From: Peptostreptococcaceae bacterium
Lineage (GTDB): Bacteria; Bacillota_A; Clostridia; Peptostreptococcales; Acidaminobacteraceae
NCBI GenBank assembly: GCA_013619035.1
Contig: JABXKX010000505.1
Location: 1 to 6,575, forward strand
Reading direction: 5' to 3'
DNA: 6,575 nucleotides
The notes under the pieces are model-generated. The model saw only the letters and a program-made list of their open reading frames with translations. It searched no databases and was not told the origin of the DNA. Of this stretch, positions 1-5,476 are shown piece by piece. The number at the start of each line of letters is the position of its first letter. Positions within the stretch are counted from its first letter, which is position 1. Both the position numbers and the translations under genes were made by a program.

Positions 1-1
1 C

Positions 2-139
2 AAACTCCCTTCAAAGAACCTCCCACTTCAAACTTCGAAGAAGTTAAGTGGTGAGTTGTTCAATGTATCACTAATAAATATTCGCTTATATATTTCCGAT
101 AATATGGATTGGATGTCTCTACAAGATTACCTTAAATAA
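2..139 (+). CDS. Possible C-terminal tail of an upstream gene (partial)
   Basis: One frame is open from the window edge to a TAA at 137-139. It encodes about 45 residues ending in NMDWMSLQDYLK. The stop lies 28 bases before the start of the next gene, which is the usual spacing within an operon here. I do not recognise the family. A stretch of this length could be open by chance in AT-rich DNA, and a second frame is also open from the edge until a TGA at 52-54. An imperfect hairpin (20-55) overlaps the reading frame and argues mildly against coding. This is an inference from frame openness and position only. Confidence 0.35.
   Translation, partial: KLPSKNLPLQTSKKLSGELFNVSLINIRLYISDNMDWMSLQDYLK
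20..55. repeat. Imperfect inverted repeat (hairpin) near left edge
   Basis: The left arm is CTC (20-22), CCACTT (23-28) and AACTT (31-35). The right arm is AAGTT (41-45), AAGTGG (46-51) and GAG (53-55). The bulges are CA at 29-30 and T at 52, and the loop is CGAAG, giving about 14 base pairs. No clear U-run follows on either strand, so it is not a standard terminator. It may be an RNA structure or chance within coding sequence. Confidence 0.4.
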
Positions 140-155
140 TCTGCCTATAAGCATG

Positions 156-161
156 AGGAGG
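156..161 (+). promoter_or_regulatory. Ribosome binding site that fixes the start at 168
   Basis: AGGAGG lies six bases before the ATG at 168. An in-frame ATG at 153 overlaps this site and would place the ribosome binding site inside the coding region, so 168 is the better start. Confidence 0.85.
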
Positions 162-167
162 AAAAAA

Positions 168-1562
168 ATGCATTATGATGTTGTTATTGTAGGTGCAGGT
201 CCAGCAGGTATCTTTACTGCACTTGAAATGATCAAAAAAGACAGTTCAAAAAAAATCATGCTTTTAGAAAAAGGAACCGCTGTTCAGAAGAGGCACTGCC
301 CGAAAGAAGAAACTAGAGTCTGTGTTAATTGTAAACCATATTGTCATATTACAACTGGTTTTTCAGGTGCTGGCGCCTTTTCTGATGGAAAACTTTCTTT
401 AAGTTATGAAGTCGGTGGTGACTTGCCGGAATTCATCGGAAGAGAAAAGGTTCAAGAATACATCCATTACACCGATCAAATATACTTAGAATTTGGAGCA
501 GATGATCACATTGAAGGTATTGAGCACAGTGAAGCGATTAGAGGTATTAGAAAACAAGCCATCCAAGGTGGATTAAAATTAGTAGATTGTCCTATTCGTC
601 ATCTAGGAACAGAGAAAGCTCAAGAAATCTATTTTAAAATACAAGAATACTTGCTTGAAAATGGTGTGGAAATAGAGTTCCATGCCAAAGCAAAAGATAT
701 CATTATTGAGAATCAAATTGTTAAAGGTGTCATCAAAGAAAACCTTAAAACAAAAGAAGTTGAAACTATTACAGGAGAACAAATTGTTATTGCAACTGGT
801 CGCAAAGGCGCTGATTGGTTGAAATCTATTTGTGTGGCTCATGATATTGACCATAGAGCCGGTACTGTTGATATTGGTGTAAGAGTTGAAGTTAGAAATG
901 AAATCATGGAAGAAGTTAATAATGTTCTTTATGAATCAAAAGTAATTGGTTATGTCGATCCATTTAGAGATAAAGTTCGTACTTTTTGTCAAAACCCTGG
1001 TGGATTTGTTAGTCAAGAAAATTATGATAACGATCTGGCTGTCGTAAATGGTCATTCATACAAAGAAAAAAAATCTAATAATACAAATCTTGCAATCCTG
1101 AGTTCACATAATTTTTGTGCACCATTTAATCAACCAATTGAATATGGAAAGAAAGTTGCAGAGCTTGTAAATATGCTAGGAAATGGTAAAATACTAGTAC
1201 AGCGATACGGAGATATTTTAGATGGAAAAAGAACTTGGGATAAAGAACTTTTAAGATCTAATGTAGAACCAACTCTTGTAGATGCTGTAGCTGGTGATTT
1301 AACATCTGCCATCCCATATAGACCAATGACAAACATCTTAAACTTTATTGCTGCACTTGATTCAGTTGTACCAGGGTTTGCTAGCCCTGAGACATTATTA
1401 TACGGTCCTGAAGTAAAGTTTTACAGCAATAAAATTATCTTAAATGATGATTTTGAAACCAATATTAAAAACCTTTATTGTTTAGGCGACTCTAGTGGCT
1501 GGACAAGAGGATTGATGATGGCATCACTTATGGGAGTTATTATGGGGCAGCATCTTGCATAA
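168..1562 (+). CDS. FAD-dependent dehydrogenase, COG2509 family (NAD(P)/FAD-dependent oxidoreductase)
   Basis: This is a 464-residue cytoplasmic flavoprotein. The N-terminal Rossmann motif GAGPAG (residues 9-14, after VVIV) binds the ADP part of FAD, and LLEKG (32-36) ends the second strand. The C-terminus has the second FAD motif, LYCLGDSSGWTRGLMMAS, as in the HI0933/COG2509 group. Between them lies a cysteine cluster (Cys44, Cys52, Cys55, Cys59), followed by TTGFSGAGAFSDGKLS. That last segment is characteristic of COG2509, a family whose substrate is not established to my knowledge. The length is normal and there is no signal peptide or membrane segment. The start at 168 follows AGGAGG with six-base spacing. 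The gene is cotranscribed with the alpha/beta hydrolase nine bases downstream. Family assignment is strong; the reaction is unknown. Confidence 0.9.
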   Translation: MHYDVVIVGAGPAGIFTALEMIKKDSSKKIMLLEKGTAVQKRHCPKEETRVCVNCKPYCHITTGFSGAGAFSDGKLSLSYEVGGDLPEFIGREKVQEYIHYTDQIYLEFGADDHIEGIEHSEAIRGIRKQAIQGGLKLVDCPIRHLGTEKAQEIYFKIQEYLLENGVEIEFHAKAKDIIIENQIVKGVIKENLKTKEVETITGEQIVIATGRKGADWLKSICVAHDIDHRAGTVDIGVRVEVRNEIMEEVNNVLYESKVIGYVDPFRDKVRTFCQNPGGFVSQENYDNDLAVVNGHSYKEKKSNNTNLAILSSHNFCAPFNQPIEYGKKVAELVNMLGNGKILVQRYGDILDGKRTWDKELLRSNVEPTLVDAVAGDLTSAIPYRPMTNILNFIAALDSVVPGFASPETLLYGPEVKFYSNKIILNDDFETNIKNLYCLGDSSGWTRGLMMASLMGVIMGQHLA

Positions 1563-1571
1563 AGGAGCTCT

Positions 1572-2285
1572 ATGAAACGTAAATTCTTAATCTTAATACC
1601 AATCATTCTTCTAATATTGGTGTTAATCCTGCTATTTAATAGCAGTTATAAAGCAGCCGATAATGCAATAAACGCACTTGAATCTACTGATACTCTAGAA
1701 GTTAATTCAGATGACTATATCAGTTTTATTCCAAGTAGTAATAATGAAATTGGTATCATTATGTATCCAGGTGGTAAAGTAGAGCATGAAGCTTATGCAC
1801 CACTTATGAGAGATTTATCCGATCAAGGTTATTCAACTTTCATTGCAAAAATGCCACTTGATTTAGCTATCTTTGGTAGCGATAAAGCAACAAGTATTAT
1901 TGAAGAAAACAATACCATTATTGAATGGTACATTATGGGGCATTCGCTAGGTGGTGTTATGGCTGCTCAATATGCTTATGAAAATCAAGAAACCATTTCC
2001 GGATTAATTCTTTTGGCTTCATATCCTCAAGAAAAACATGATTTTTCTGATACTGGGATGAACGTATTGTCTATTTTAGGTGATAAAGATGGATTGGTTG
2101 ATTTAAAAACATATGAAGATGCAAAAGCATTTCTGCCAGAAGATACGATGTATATCACATTAGAAGGTGGTAATCATGAACAGATGGGGACTTATGGCAA
2201 ACAAAAAAAAGATCTACCTGCCACTCTAACACCTGAGGAACAAGAATATCTAATTATTGAATCTATAATGGAATTTATACATTAA
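1572..2285 (+). CDS. Membrane-anchored alpha/beta hydrolase
   Basis: This 237-residue protein has a positively charged start (MKRK) and a hydrophobic stretch at about residues 5-22, probably an uncleaved signal anchor. The hydrolase domain would then lie outside the membrane. The fold is alpha/beta hydrolase, closest to the Abhydrolase_5 type (PF12695). MYPGG (64-68) is the likely oxyanion-hole segment, GHSLGG (123-128) is the nucleophile elbow with Ser125, GDKDG (170-174) carries the probable acid Asp173, and GGNHEQMG (199-206) carries the catalytic His202. All three triad residues are present, so it should be an active esterase, lipase or similar enzyme; the substrate cannot be read from sequence. 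AAAGGAG (1561-1567) overlaps the stop of the preceding gene, so the two are almost certainly translated from one mRNA. A strong terminator follows. Confidence 0.88.
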   Translation: MKRKFLILIPIILLILVLILLFNSSYKAADNAINALESTDTLEVNSDDYISFIPSSNNEIGIIMYPGGKVEHEAYAPLMRDLSDQGYSTFIAKMPLDLAIFGSDKATSIIEENNTIIEWYIMGHSLGGVMAAQYAYENQETISGLILLASYPQEKHDFSDTGMNVLSILGDKDGLVDLKTYEDAKAFLPEDTMYITLEGGNHEQMGTYGKQKKDLPATLTPEEQEYLIIESIMEFIH

Positions 2286-2289
2286 CGAG

Positions 2290-2317
2290 ACATCCAGTTT
2301 AACTGGATGTTTTTTTT
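2290..2317 (+). terminator. Rho-independent terminator of the dehydrogenase/hydrolase operon
   Basis: ACATCCAGTT (2290-2299) and AACTGGATGT (2301-2310) are perfectly complementary and are followed by eight T (2310-2317). The site begins five bases after the hydrolase stop. Its T run overlaps the last codon of the convergent carrier gene. No U-run would follow on the minus strand. Confidence 0.92.
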
Positions 2318-2510
2318 ATCCGCCACCGCGTATTCTAACAATTTTCAAACGGTCCTCAGGTTCTAATTTCAAAGTAAAATCAGATAAAGCCACATGCTCA
2401 CCATTTAACCAAACGGCTTTATGTTCTATATCTTCCATAAGCATTACTGCTTCACGTATCGTGCAGTTTTCATCCACTTCAATTTGTTTGTTATTGTAAT
2501 ATATTTTCAT
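2316..2510 (-). CDS. ThiS/MoaD-like sulfur carrier protein
   Basis: This is a 64-residue protein of the beta-grasp, ubiquitin-like sulfur carrier family. It starts MKIYYNNKQIEV, has VWLNGEHV in the middle (33-40), and ends in RIRGGG. The C-terminal Gly-Gly is the hallmark: an E1-like enzyme adenylates it and it becomes a thiocarboxylate that donates sulfur. The length is typical of ThiS. No thiamine or molybdopterin gene lies nearby. The upstream neighbour on the same strand is a TtcA-like tRNA thiolase, so a TtuB-like role (sulfur donor for tRNA thiolation) is inferred rather than thiamine synthesis. The ribosome binding site is weak (GGTGAT just before the ATG). A terminator separates it from the thiolase, and an extended -10 box suggests its own promoter. 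It converges on the hydrolase operon. Confidence 0.85.
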   Translation of the reverse strand: MKIYYNNKQIEVDENCTIREAVMLMEDIEHKAVWLNGEHVALSDFTLKLEPEDRLKIVRIRGGG

Positions 2511-2531
2511 AACATCACCAACCTTATCTTC

Positions 2532-2540
2532 AGTATATCA
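2532..2540 (-). promoter_or_regulatory. Probable extended -10 promoter of the sulfur carrier gene
   Basis: Reading the minus strand, TGATATACT is an extended -10 element (TGn plus TATACT, 5 of 6 to consensus). It lies about 22 bases before the carrier start and just after the terminator of the preceding gene. No good -35 box is visible because that position is occupied by the T run. Inference from motif and position. Confidence 0.5.
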
Positions 2541-2551
2541 TGTAAAAAGAC

Positions 2552-2580
2552 AAAAAAAAATACAGTGCTCAGCACTGTAT
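2552..2580 (-). terminator. Rho-independent terminator of the TtcA-like gene
   Basis: ATACAGTGCT (2560-2569) and AGCACTGTAT (2571-2580) form a perfect stem around one central base, giving a practical loop of three. On the minus strand it is followed by nine T (plus-strand A run 2552-2560). It begins one base after the TAG of the TtcA-like gene. It should reduce read-through into the carrier gene. Confidence 0.92.
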
Positions 2581-2581
2581 A

Positions 2582-3445
2582 CTATTGGTCATATTCATCT
2601 AAAAATGTAAATCTGCCTTCTTCTGTTTTCCAACCTAATATTGCATCTGTATGAACACAATTAGATGAATTGAATATATTCTTATCCACATTGTCAAAAG
2701 TCTTCCCAAGTGTTTCAATTAAAGCTTTCACTTCTGCTCGTTTAGACGATGTCTTTTTAGCTGCAACAACACAACCACAGTTCATTGGATTTAATCCATT
2801 CCTTGAAGAAAACCTCTTAATGTCATTTTCTTTAATCAAATACATCGGTCTAATCAATTCCATATCATCAAAATTCGTTGATTTCAGCTTTGGCATCATT
2901 GTTTTATACTGACCAGAACATAATACATTCATCATAATGGTTTCAATAGTATCATCAAAATGATGCCCTAAAGCCACCTTATTACAACCAAGTTCCTTCG
3001 CATAAGCATAAAGTGCCCCTCTTCTCATTCTTGCACATAAATAACAAGGATAATCATTGGCAATCTCATCAACGACTCTAAAAACTTCTTTATCAAAAAT
3101 CTTAATAGGAATCTCCAAATGTGCACAGTTTTCTTCTAATTGTTTTCTGTTGATTTCATTAAAACCAGGATCCATACATATAAATTCTAACTCAAAATTC
3201 TTAAGTCCATGTTTTTGAAGTTCTTGGAATAATTTTGCTAAAAGTAAACTGTCTTTACCACCCGAAATGGCAATAGCAATTTTATCTCCAGATTGAATCA
3301 ATTCATAATTCTTAATTGCTTTTACAAATGGAGACCATAATTGTCTTCTATATTTTTTTATAATACTTTTTTCAATTTCTCTATTTGGTTTTAGTTCTGA
3401 TTCTGGGATCACAACTTCACAACCACTACCTGATAAGCCAGACAT
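2582..3445 (-). CDS. TtcA-family PP-loop ATPase, probable tRNA 2-thiolation enzyme
   Basis: This 287-residue cytoplasmic enzyme belongs to the TtcA/TtuA group of tRNA thiolases. Known members adenylate a tRNA base with ATP and replace its oxygen with sulfur using a [4Fe-4S] cluster. The PP-loop is SGGKDS (61-66). CYLC (Cys134, Cys137), followed by ARMRRG, matches the TtcA cluster-ligand motif, and GHHFDD (160-165) is conserved. The third ligand is probably in NCGC (Cys223 or Cys225), which differs from the CxxC at this point in E. coli TtcA. The N-terminus (GSGCEVVIPESEL) resembles a Bacillota subgroup as I recall it, supporting the start, with AGAGGT five bases upstream. The target base (2-thiocytidine-32 or a 2-thiouridine) cannot be decided from sequence. 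The ThiS-like carrier is the next gene. Confidence 0.85.
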   Translation of the reverse strand: MSGLSGSGCEVVIPESELKPNREIEKSIIKKYRRQLWSPFVKAIKNYELIQSGDKIAIAISGGKDSLLLAKLFQELQKHGLKNFELEFICMDPGFNEINRKQLEENCAHLEIPIKIFDKEVFRVVDEIANDYPCYLCARMRRGALYAYAKELGCNKVALGHHFDDTIETIMMNVLCSGQYKTMMPKLKSTNFDDMELIRPMYLIKENDIKRFSSRNGLNPMNCGCVVAAKKTSSKRAEVKALIETLGKTFDNVDKNIFNSSNCVHTDAILGWKTEEGRFTFLDEYDQ

Positions 3446-3475
3446 AGTACACCTCTTTCGTATGCATTCTTTAAA

Positions 3476-3503
3476 ACTATATCATAGATGCAAAAAAAAT
3501 CAA
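3476..3503 (-). promoter_or_regulatory. Probable sigma-A promoter of the TtcA-like gene
   Basis: On the minus strand, TTGATT (3498-3503) and TATAGT (3476-3481) are separated by 16 bases. TGA directly before the -10 makes it an extended -10 promoter. It lies about 30 bases upstream of the start codon. Motif-based inference. Confidence 0.55.
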
Positions 3504-3504
3504 G

Positions 3505-3530
3505 AAAAAAAATCCTTAAATTAATAAGGA
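3505..3530 (-). terminator. Weak terminator of the DegV gene
   Basis: TCCTTA (3513-3518) pairs with TAAGGA (3525-3530) around a six-base loop. On the minus strand eight T follow (plus-strand A run 3505-3512). It lies within 10 bases of the DegV stop. The stem is only six pairs and AT-rich, so termination may be leaky. Confidence 0.65.
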
Positions 3531-3538
3531 AATTCATA

Positions 3539-4372
3539 TTAAAATTTTGCCCAACCAACTCCTATAGTTTTAGGACCTGTATGAACACTAATTACAGGTG
3601 ATAAAGCATCAATGCCTACAATTATGTCAGGATATTTTTCCTGTAATTCTTTTTGAAGTGCTTCAGCATACTCAATACCATGAGCATGAGCAATCATCAA
3701 ATAATCTCCTTTTTGTAAATCAGCTTCAACCACTAAATCTACAAGCGTTTGATGTGCTTTTTTTACACTTCTTACTTTCTTGTAAAGATCAATCTGTCCA
3801 TCTATAAACTTAAGAATTGGTTTTATCTTAAGCATACTACCAATGGATGCTGATGTTTGACTCACTCTACCTGTTCTAAAGAGATGTTTCAGATCATCAA
3901 CAACTAGATAAATCTCAAATCTTATTCTTAAGATTTCCAAATGAATTTTGATATCTTCAATCGACTTTTTTTCTTTTACCATTTTTAGTGCATCTATAAC
4001 CATTAATTTTTGTATAATCGATGTACTTAAAGAATCTATTACCGTTACTCTTGATTCATCGATTAACTGTCTGGCCATCATGCCAGAATCGTATGTGCCA
4101 CTGATTTTAGATGAAAGTGTGATATATATAACATGATCATAAGATTTTAATAAGTCCTTAAAAATGATTTCAACTTCACCTATTGCTGGCTGAGATGTGG
4201 TTGGTAATTCTGACGATGTTTCTAGTAATTCAAAAAAATCATTTTGTGATAAATCAATACCATCTTCAAAGCTTTTTTGATCGAATATAATTTTCAGTGG
4301 AATGGAATATAAATCTTTGTCAGTTACATCACCCATAACAGCAGTACTATCAGCTACTATTGCAATTTTCAT
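3539..4372 (-). CDS. DegV family protein (fatty-acid-binding, FakB-like)
   Basis: This is a 277-residue DegV-family protein, the usual length. Characterised members (FakB) bind a fatty acid and present it to the FakA kinase, which makes acyl-phosphate for phospholipid synthesis; they act in the cytoplasm. Conserved blocks are ADSTA (7-11), TTSQP (58-62), SGTY (91-94), LFRTGRVSQTSASIGSMLKI in the middle, and HTGP (264-267) near the C-terminus. The Ser/Thr residues in TSQP and the HTG motif line the lipid pocket in solved members. No FakA kinase gene is in the window. The start at 4372 follows AGGAGG with five-base spacing. An in-frame ATG 51 bases upstream is rejected because it lies upstream of the -10 box. 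The gene is probably monocistronic, bounded by terminators on both sides. Fatty-acid specificity is unknown. Confidence 0.9.
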   Translation of the reverse strand: MKIAIVADSTAVMGDVTDKDLYSIPLKIIFDQKSFEDGIDLSQNDFFELLETSSELPTTSQPAIGEVEIIFKDLLKSYDHVIYITLSSKISGTYDSGMMARQLIDESRVTVIDSLSTSIIQKLMVIDALKMVKEKKSIEDIKIHLEILRIRFEIYLVVDDLKHLFRTGRVSQTSASIGSMLKIKPILKFIDGQIDLYKKVRSVKKAHQTLVDLVVEADLQKGDYLMIAHAHGIEYAEALQKELQEKYPDIIVGIDALSPVISVHTGPKTIGVGWAKF

Positions 4373-4393
4373 ATATGCCTCCTCTCTCACCTC

Positions 4394-4399
4394 ATTATA
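4394..4399 (-). promoter_or_regulatory. Probable -10 box of the DegV gene
   Basis: TATAAT on the minus strand is a perfect -10 hexamer, about 22 bases before the DegV start. No recognisable -35 box lies 16-18 bases upstream because that space holds the terminator of the preceding operon. An AT-rich T run may help. The promoter is inferred from one hexamer. Confidence 0.5.
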
Positions 4400-4406
4400 C
4401 ACAGGT

Positions 4407-4438
4407 AAAAAAAAAAGTACCACAGTTTTGTGATACTT
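4407..4438 (-). terminator. Terminator of the hsp20-miniprotein operon
   Basis: AGTACCACA (4416-4424) pairs with TGTGATACT (4429-4437) in nine pairs including one G-U. The loop has four bases, and A4415/T4438 extends the stem. On the minus strand ten T follow. It lies about 20 bases after the miniprotein stop and only seven bases before the DegV -10 box. Confidence 0.9.
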
Positions 4439-4459
4439 ATTTTACAGGGTAGTAAGTCA

Positions 4460-4564
4460 TCAATGGATAAGCAAACCAACCATTGTTCCTAAGAATATTG
4501 ATATGGTAATCATATACAGTACCAATCTGTTCATACGTTGATTCTGCTTTTGGGTTTTATCCAT
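4460..4564 (-). CDS. 34-residue single-pass membrane miniprotein, hsp20 operon
   Basis: A short reading frame starts at ATG 4562-4564 with a strong ribosome binding site (AAAAGGAG, 4571-4578, six-base spacing) and ends in two consecutive TGA codons. The product has a polar, basic N-terminus (MDKTQKQNQRMNR) followed by one hydrophobic helix (about residues 14-33, with FLGTMVGLLI near the end), so it is probably a single-pass inner-membrane peptide. It begins 23 bases after the hsp20 stop, with no terminator between, and a strong terminator follows it. Cotranscription under the CIRCE-bearing hsp20 promoter is therefore likely. I recognise no family and assign no function. The ribosome binding site, operon position and helix pattern are the support; short length is the main doubt. 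Confidence 0.65.
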   Translation of the reverse strand: MDKTQKQNQRMNRLVLYMITISIFLGTMVGLLIH

Positions 4565-4587
4565 TGACAACTCCTTTTATATCAATA

Positions 4588-5016
4588 TTATTGAATTTCT
4601 ATCTTCTTTTTTGTATCAATCACTTCTTGTTTTGGTAATTTAACCGTTAAAATGCCATGTTCTAATTTGGCTTCTATTGCATCTGAGTTGATATCTTTAA
4701 ATTTTAAAACTCTTTCCATAGAAACAAACTTTCTTTCTCTATGAATATAATTCTTTTCTTCAAGTGTTTCTTCATTCTTTTCTTCAATTGAAATCTTAAG
4801 TAAATTGTTTTCAAAATTTATGTTAATGTTTTCTCTTTGAACGCCTGGTAATTCACCTTCTATAACGTATTCCTTATCATTTTCTAAAACATCTAGTCTA
4901 AATCCAGTTTTTCTTTCGCTTTGAGTTAGACTATTATTAAAGAATTCATCCATCATAGAAAACACCTCATTAAACGACTTATCTACTTCTAAACCTCTGT
5001 ATGGTACCAATCTCAT
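4588..5016 (-). CDS. hsp20: Hsp20 / alpha-crystallin family small heat shock protein
   Basis: This is a 142-residue ATP-independent holdase chaperone that binds unfolding proteins in the cytoplasm and forms oligomers. The alpha-crystallin domain spans about residues 39-130: FRLDV (39-43), ELPGV (55-59), and GILTVKLPK (121-129), which is the conserved G-x-L block. The C-terminal IxI motif (IEI, 139-141), which docks into neighbouring subunits, is present. The N-terminal arm is short and rich in Phe and Met. The start at 5016 follows AAAGGAG with a short spacer. Reading further upstream in frame would run through the CIRCE operator and ribosome binding site, so that extension is rejected. It heads an operon with the membrane miniprotein. 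Regulation by HrcA through CIRCE is predicted from the operator. Confidence 0.95.
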   Translation of the reverse strand: MRLVPYRGLEVDKSFNEVFSMMDEFFNNSLTQSERKTGFRLDVLENDKEYVIEGELPGVQRENININFENNLLKISIEEKNEETLEEKNYIHRERKFVSMERVLKFKDINSDAIEAKLEHGILTVKLPKQEVIDTKKKIEIQ

Positions 5017-5032
5017 AATAATCTCCTTTCTG

Positions 5033-5059
5033 TTAGCACTCTCTGTTATCGAGTGCTGA
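5033..5059. promoter_or_regulatory. CIRCE operator (HrcA binding site)
   Basis: TTAGCACTC (5033-5041), nine bases, then GAGTGCTGA (5051-5059). This matches the CIRCE consensus TTAGCACTC-N9-GAGTGCTAA at 17 of 18 positions. It lies between the promoter and the ribosome binding site of hsp20, so HrcA bound here should block transcription until heat shock. Confidence 0.97.
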
Positions 5060-5069
5060 TTACACTTAT

Positions 5070-5098
5070 ATAGTATACCGAGATTTGACATCTGTAAA
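5070..5098 (-). promoter_or_regulatory. Probable sigma-A promoter of the hsp20 operon
   Basis: On the minus strand, TTTACA (5093-5098) serves as -35. The -10 is either TATACT (5072-5077, 15-base spacing) or TACTAT (5070-5075, 17-base spacing). The start of transcription would fall just before CIRCE, placing the operator in the first bases of the leader. Confidence 0.65.
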
Positions 5099-5105
5099 GC
5101 GCTTT
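5096..5105. promoter_or_regulatory. Cre-like perfect palindrome over the hsp20 -35 box
   Basis: AAAGCGCTTT is a perfect 10-base palindrome with a central CG. It is the core of the idealised CcpA/LacI-family operator (TGAAAGCGCTTTCA). The outer TG is not matched and the outer CA is half matched. It overlaps the -35 hexamer, where a repressor would interfere with polymerase. The regulator is inferred only. Confidence 0.35.
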
Positions 5106-5137
5106 TATGATTGTTTAATTGTTGTTTAGACTTTCTT

Positions 5138-5180
5138 AAGAAAAAGCGACATCCAAAGTAAAATTCACTCAGACATCGCT
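5138..5180 (-). terminator. Probable terminator downstream of the two-helix membrane protein gene
   Basis: On the minus strand AGCGA (5176-5180) pairs with TCGCT (5145-5149). The stem continues inward to about 13 pairs with several G-U pairs, and five T then follow. It lies just after the stop of the gene ending at 5186 and upstream of the hsp20 promoter. Confidence 0.6.
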
Positions 5181-5185
5181 GTAAA

Positions 5186-5476
5186 TTAATGTTTATTCAA
5201 AAGATGTAACACCATTAAAGTAAAGACAGTACTTATAGCCATCGCACTCGCTAGATAATCAAATATTGAATCAACATTTTTTATATTATCACCAACTCTT
5301 ACTAATGACTCAAAGTCATCCATATACAAACTCAAAGAAATGATATTATAATTAAACGCCTCTTCAACTACCTCTGCCCATGCTAAACTAATTAAATTAT
5401 CAGGATAAATCGCGAACAATTCCGTTTCCATCACAGTACTAAATAATCCTGTACAGATTAGTACTATTGCTACCAC
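5186..5476 (-). CDS. Small two-helix membrane protein, unknown family, start uncertain
   Basis: The frame from a GTG at 5474-5476 gives 96 residues. Hydrophobic segments lie at about residues 1-17 (VAIVLICTGLFSTVM) and 70-93 (IFDYLASAMAISTVFTLMVL), with a polar acidic loop between (EVVEEAF, YMDDFESL). I do not recognise the family. The GTG has only a weak ribosome binding site and would start inside the first helix. The same frame is open upstream, adding a plausible cytoplasmic lead (LEHYTNSITKHWKWV), but no start codon lies before a TAG at 5522-5524. Beyond that stop the frame reads M-F-I from an ATG at 5531-5533. So either the gene starts at the GTG or its 5' end has been lost by mutation. 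A probable terminator follows. Confidence 0.5.
   Translation of the reverse strand: MVAIVLICTGLFSTVMETELFAIYPDNLISLAWAEVVEEAFNYNIISLSLYMDDFESLVRVGDNIKNVDSIFDYLASAMAISTVFTLMVLHLLNKH

Noticed and set aside
603..854. Antisense open frame inside the dehydrogenase gene (and similar ones in the thiolase and DegV genes)
   Set aside because: These are shadows of strongly conserved genes, with no ribosome binding site and no recognisable protein features.
2316..2510. Assigning the carrier to thiamine synthesis
   Set aside because: No thiazole or thiamine gene is in the window and the neighbour is a tRNA thiolase; family membership alone does not show the pathway.
4373..4423. Upstream in-frame start for the DegV protein
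   Set aside because: It precedes the TATAAT box and lies partly in the terminator hairpin, while the ATG at 4372 has AGGAGG at ideal spacing and gives the family's normal N-terminus.
5017..5091. Upstream in-frame start that would lengthen Hsp20 by 25 residues
   Set aside because: The extension would translate through the CIRCE operator and the ribosome binding site and would start upstream of the predicted transcription start; the added residues do not look like an Hsp20 N-terminus.
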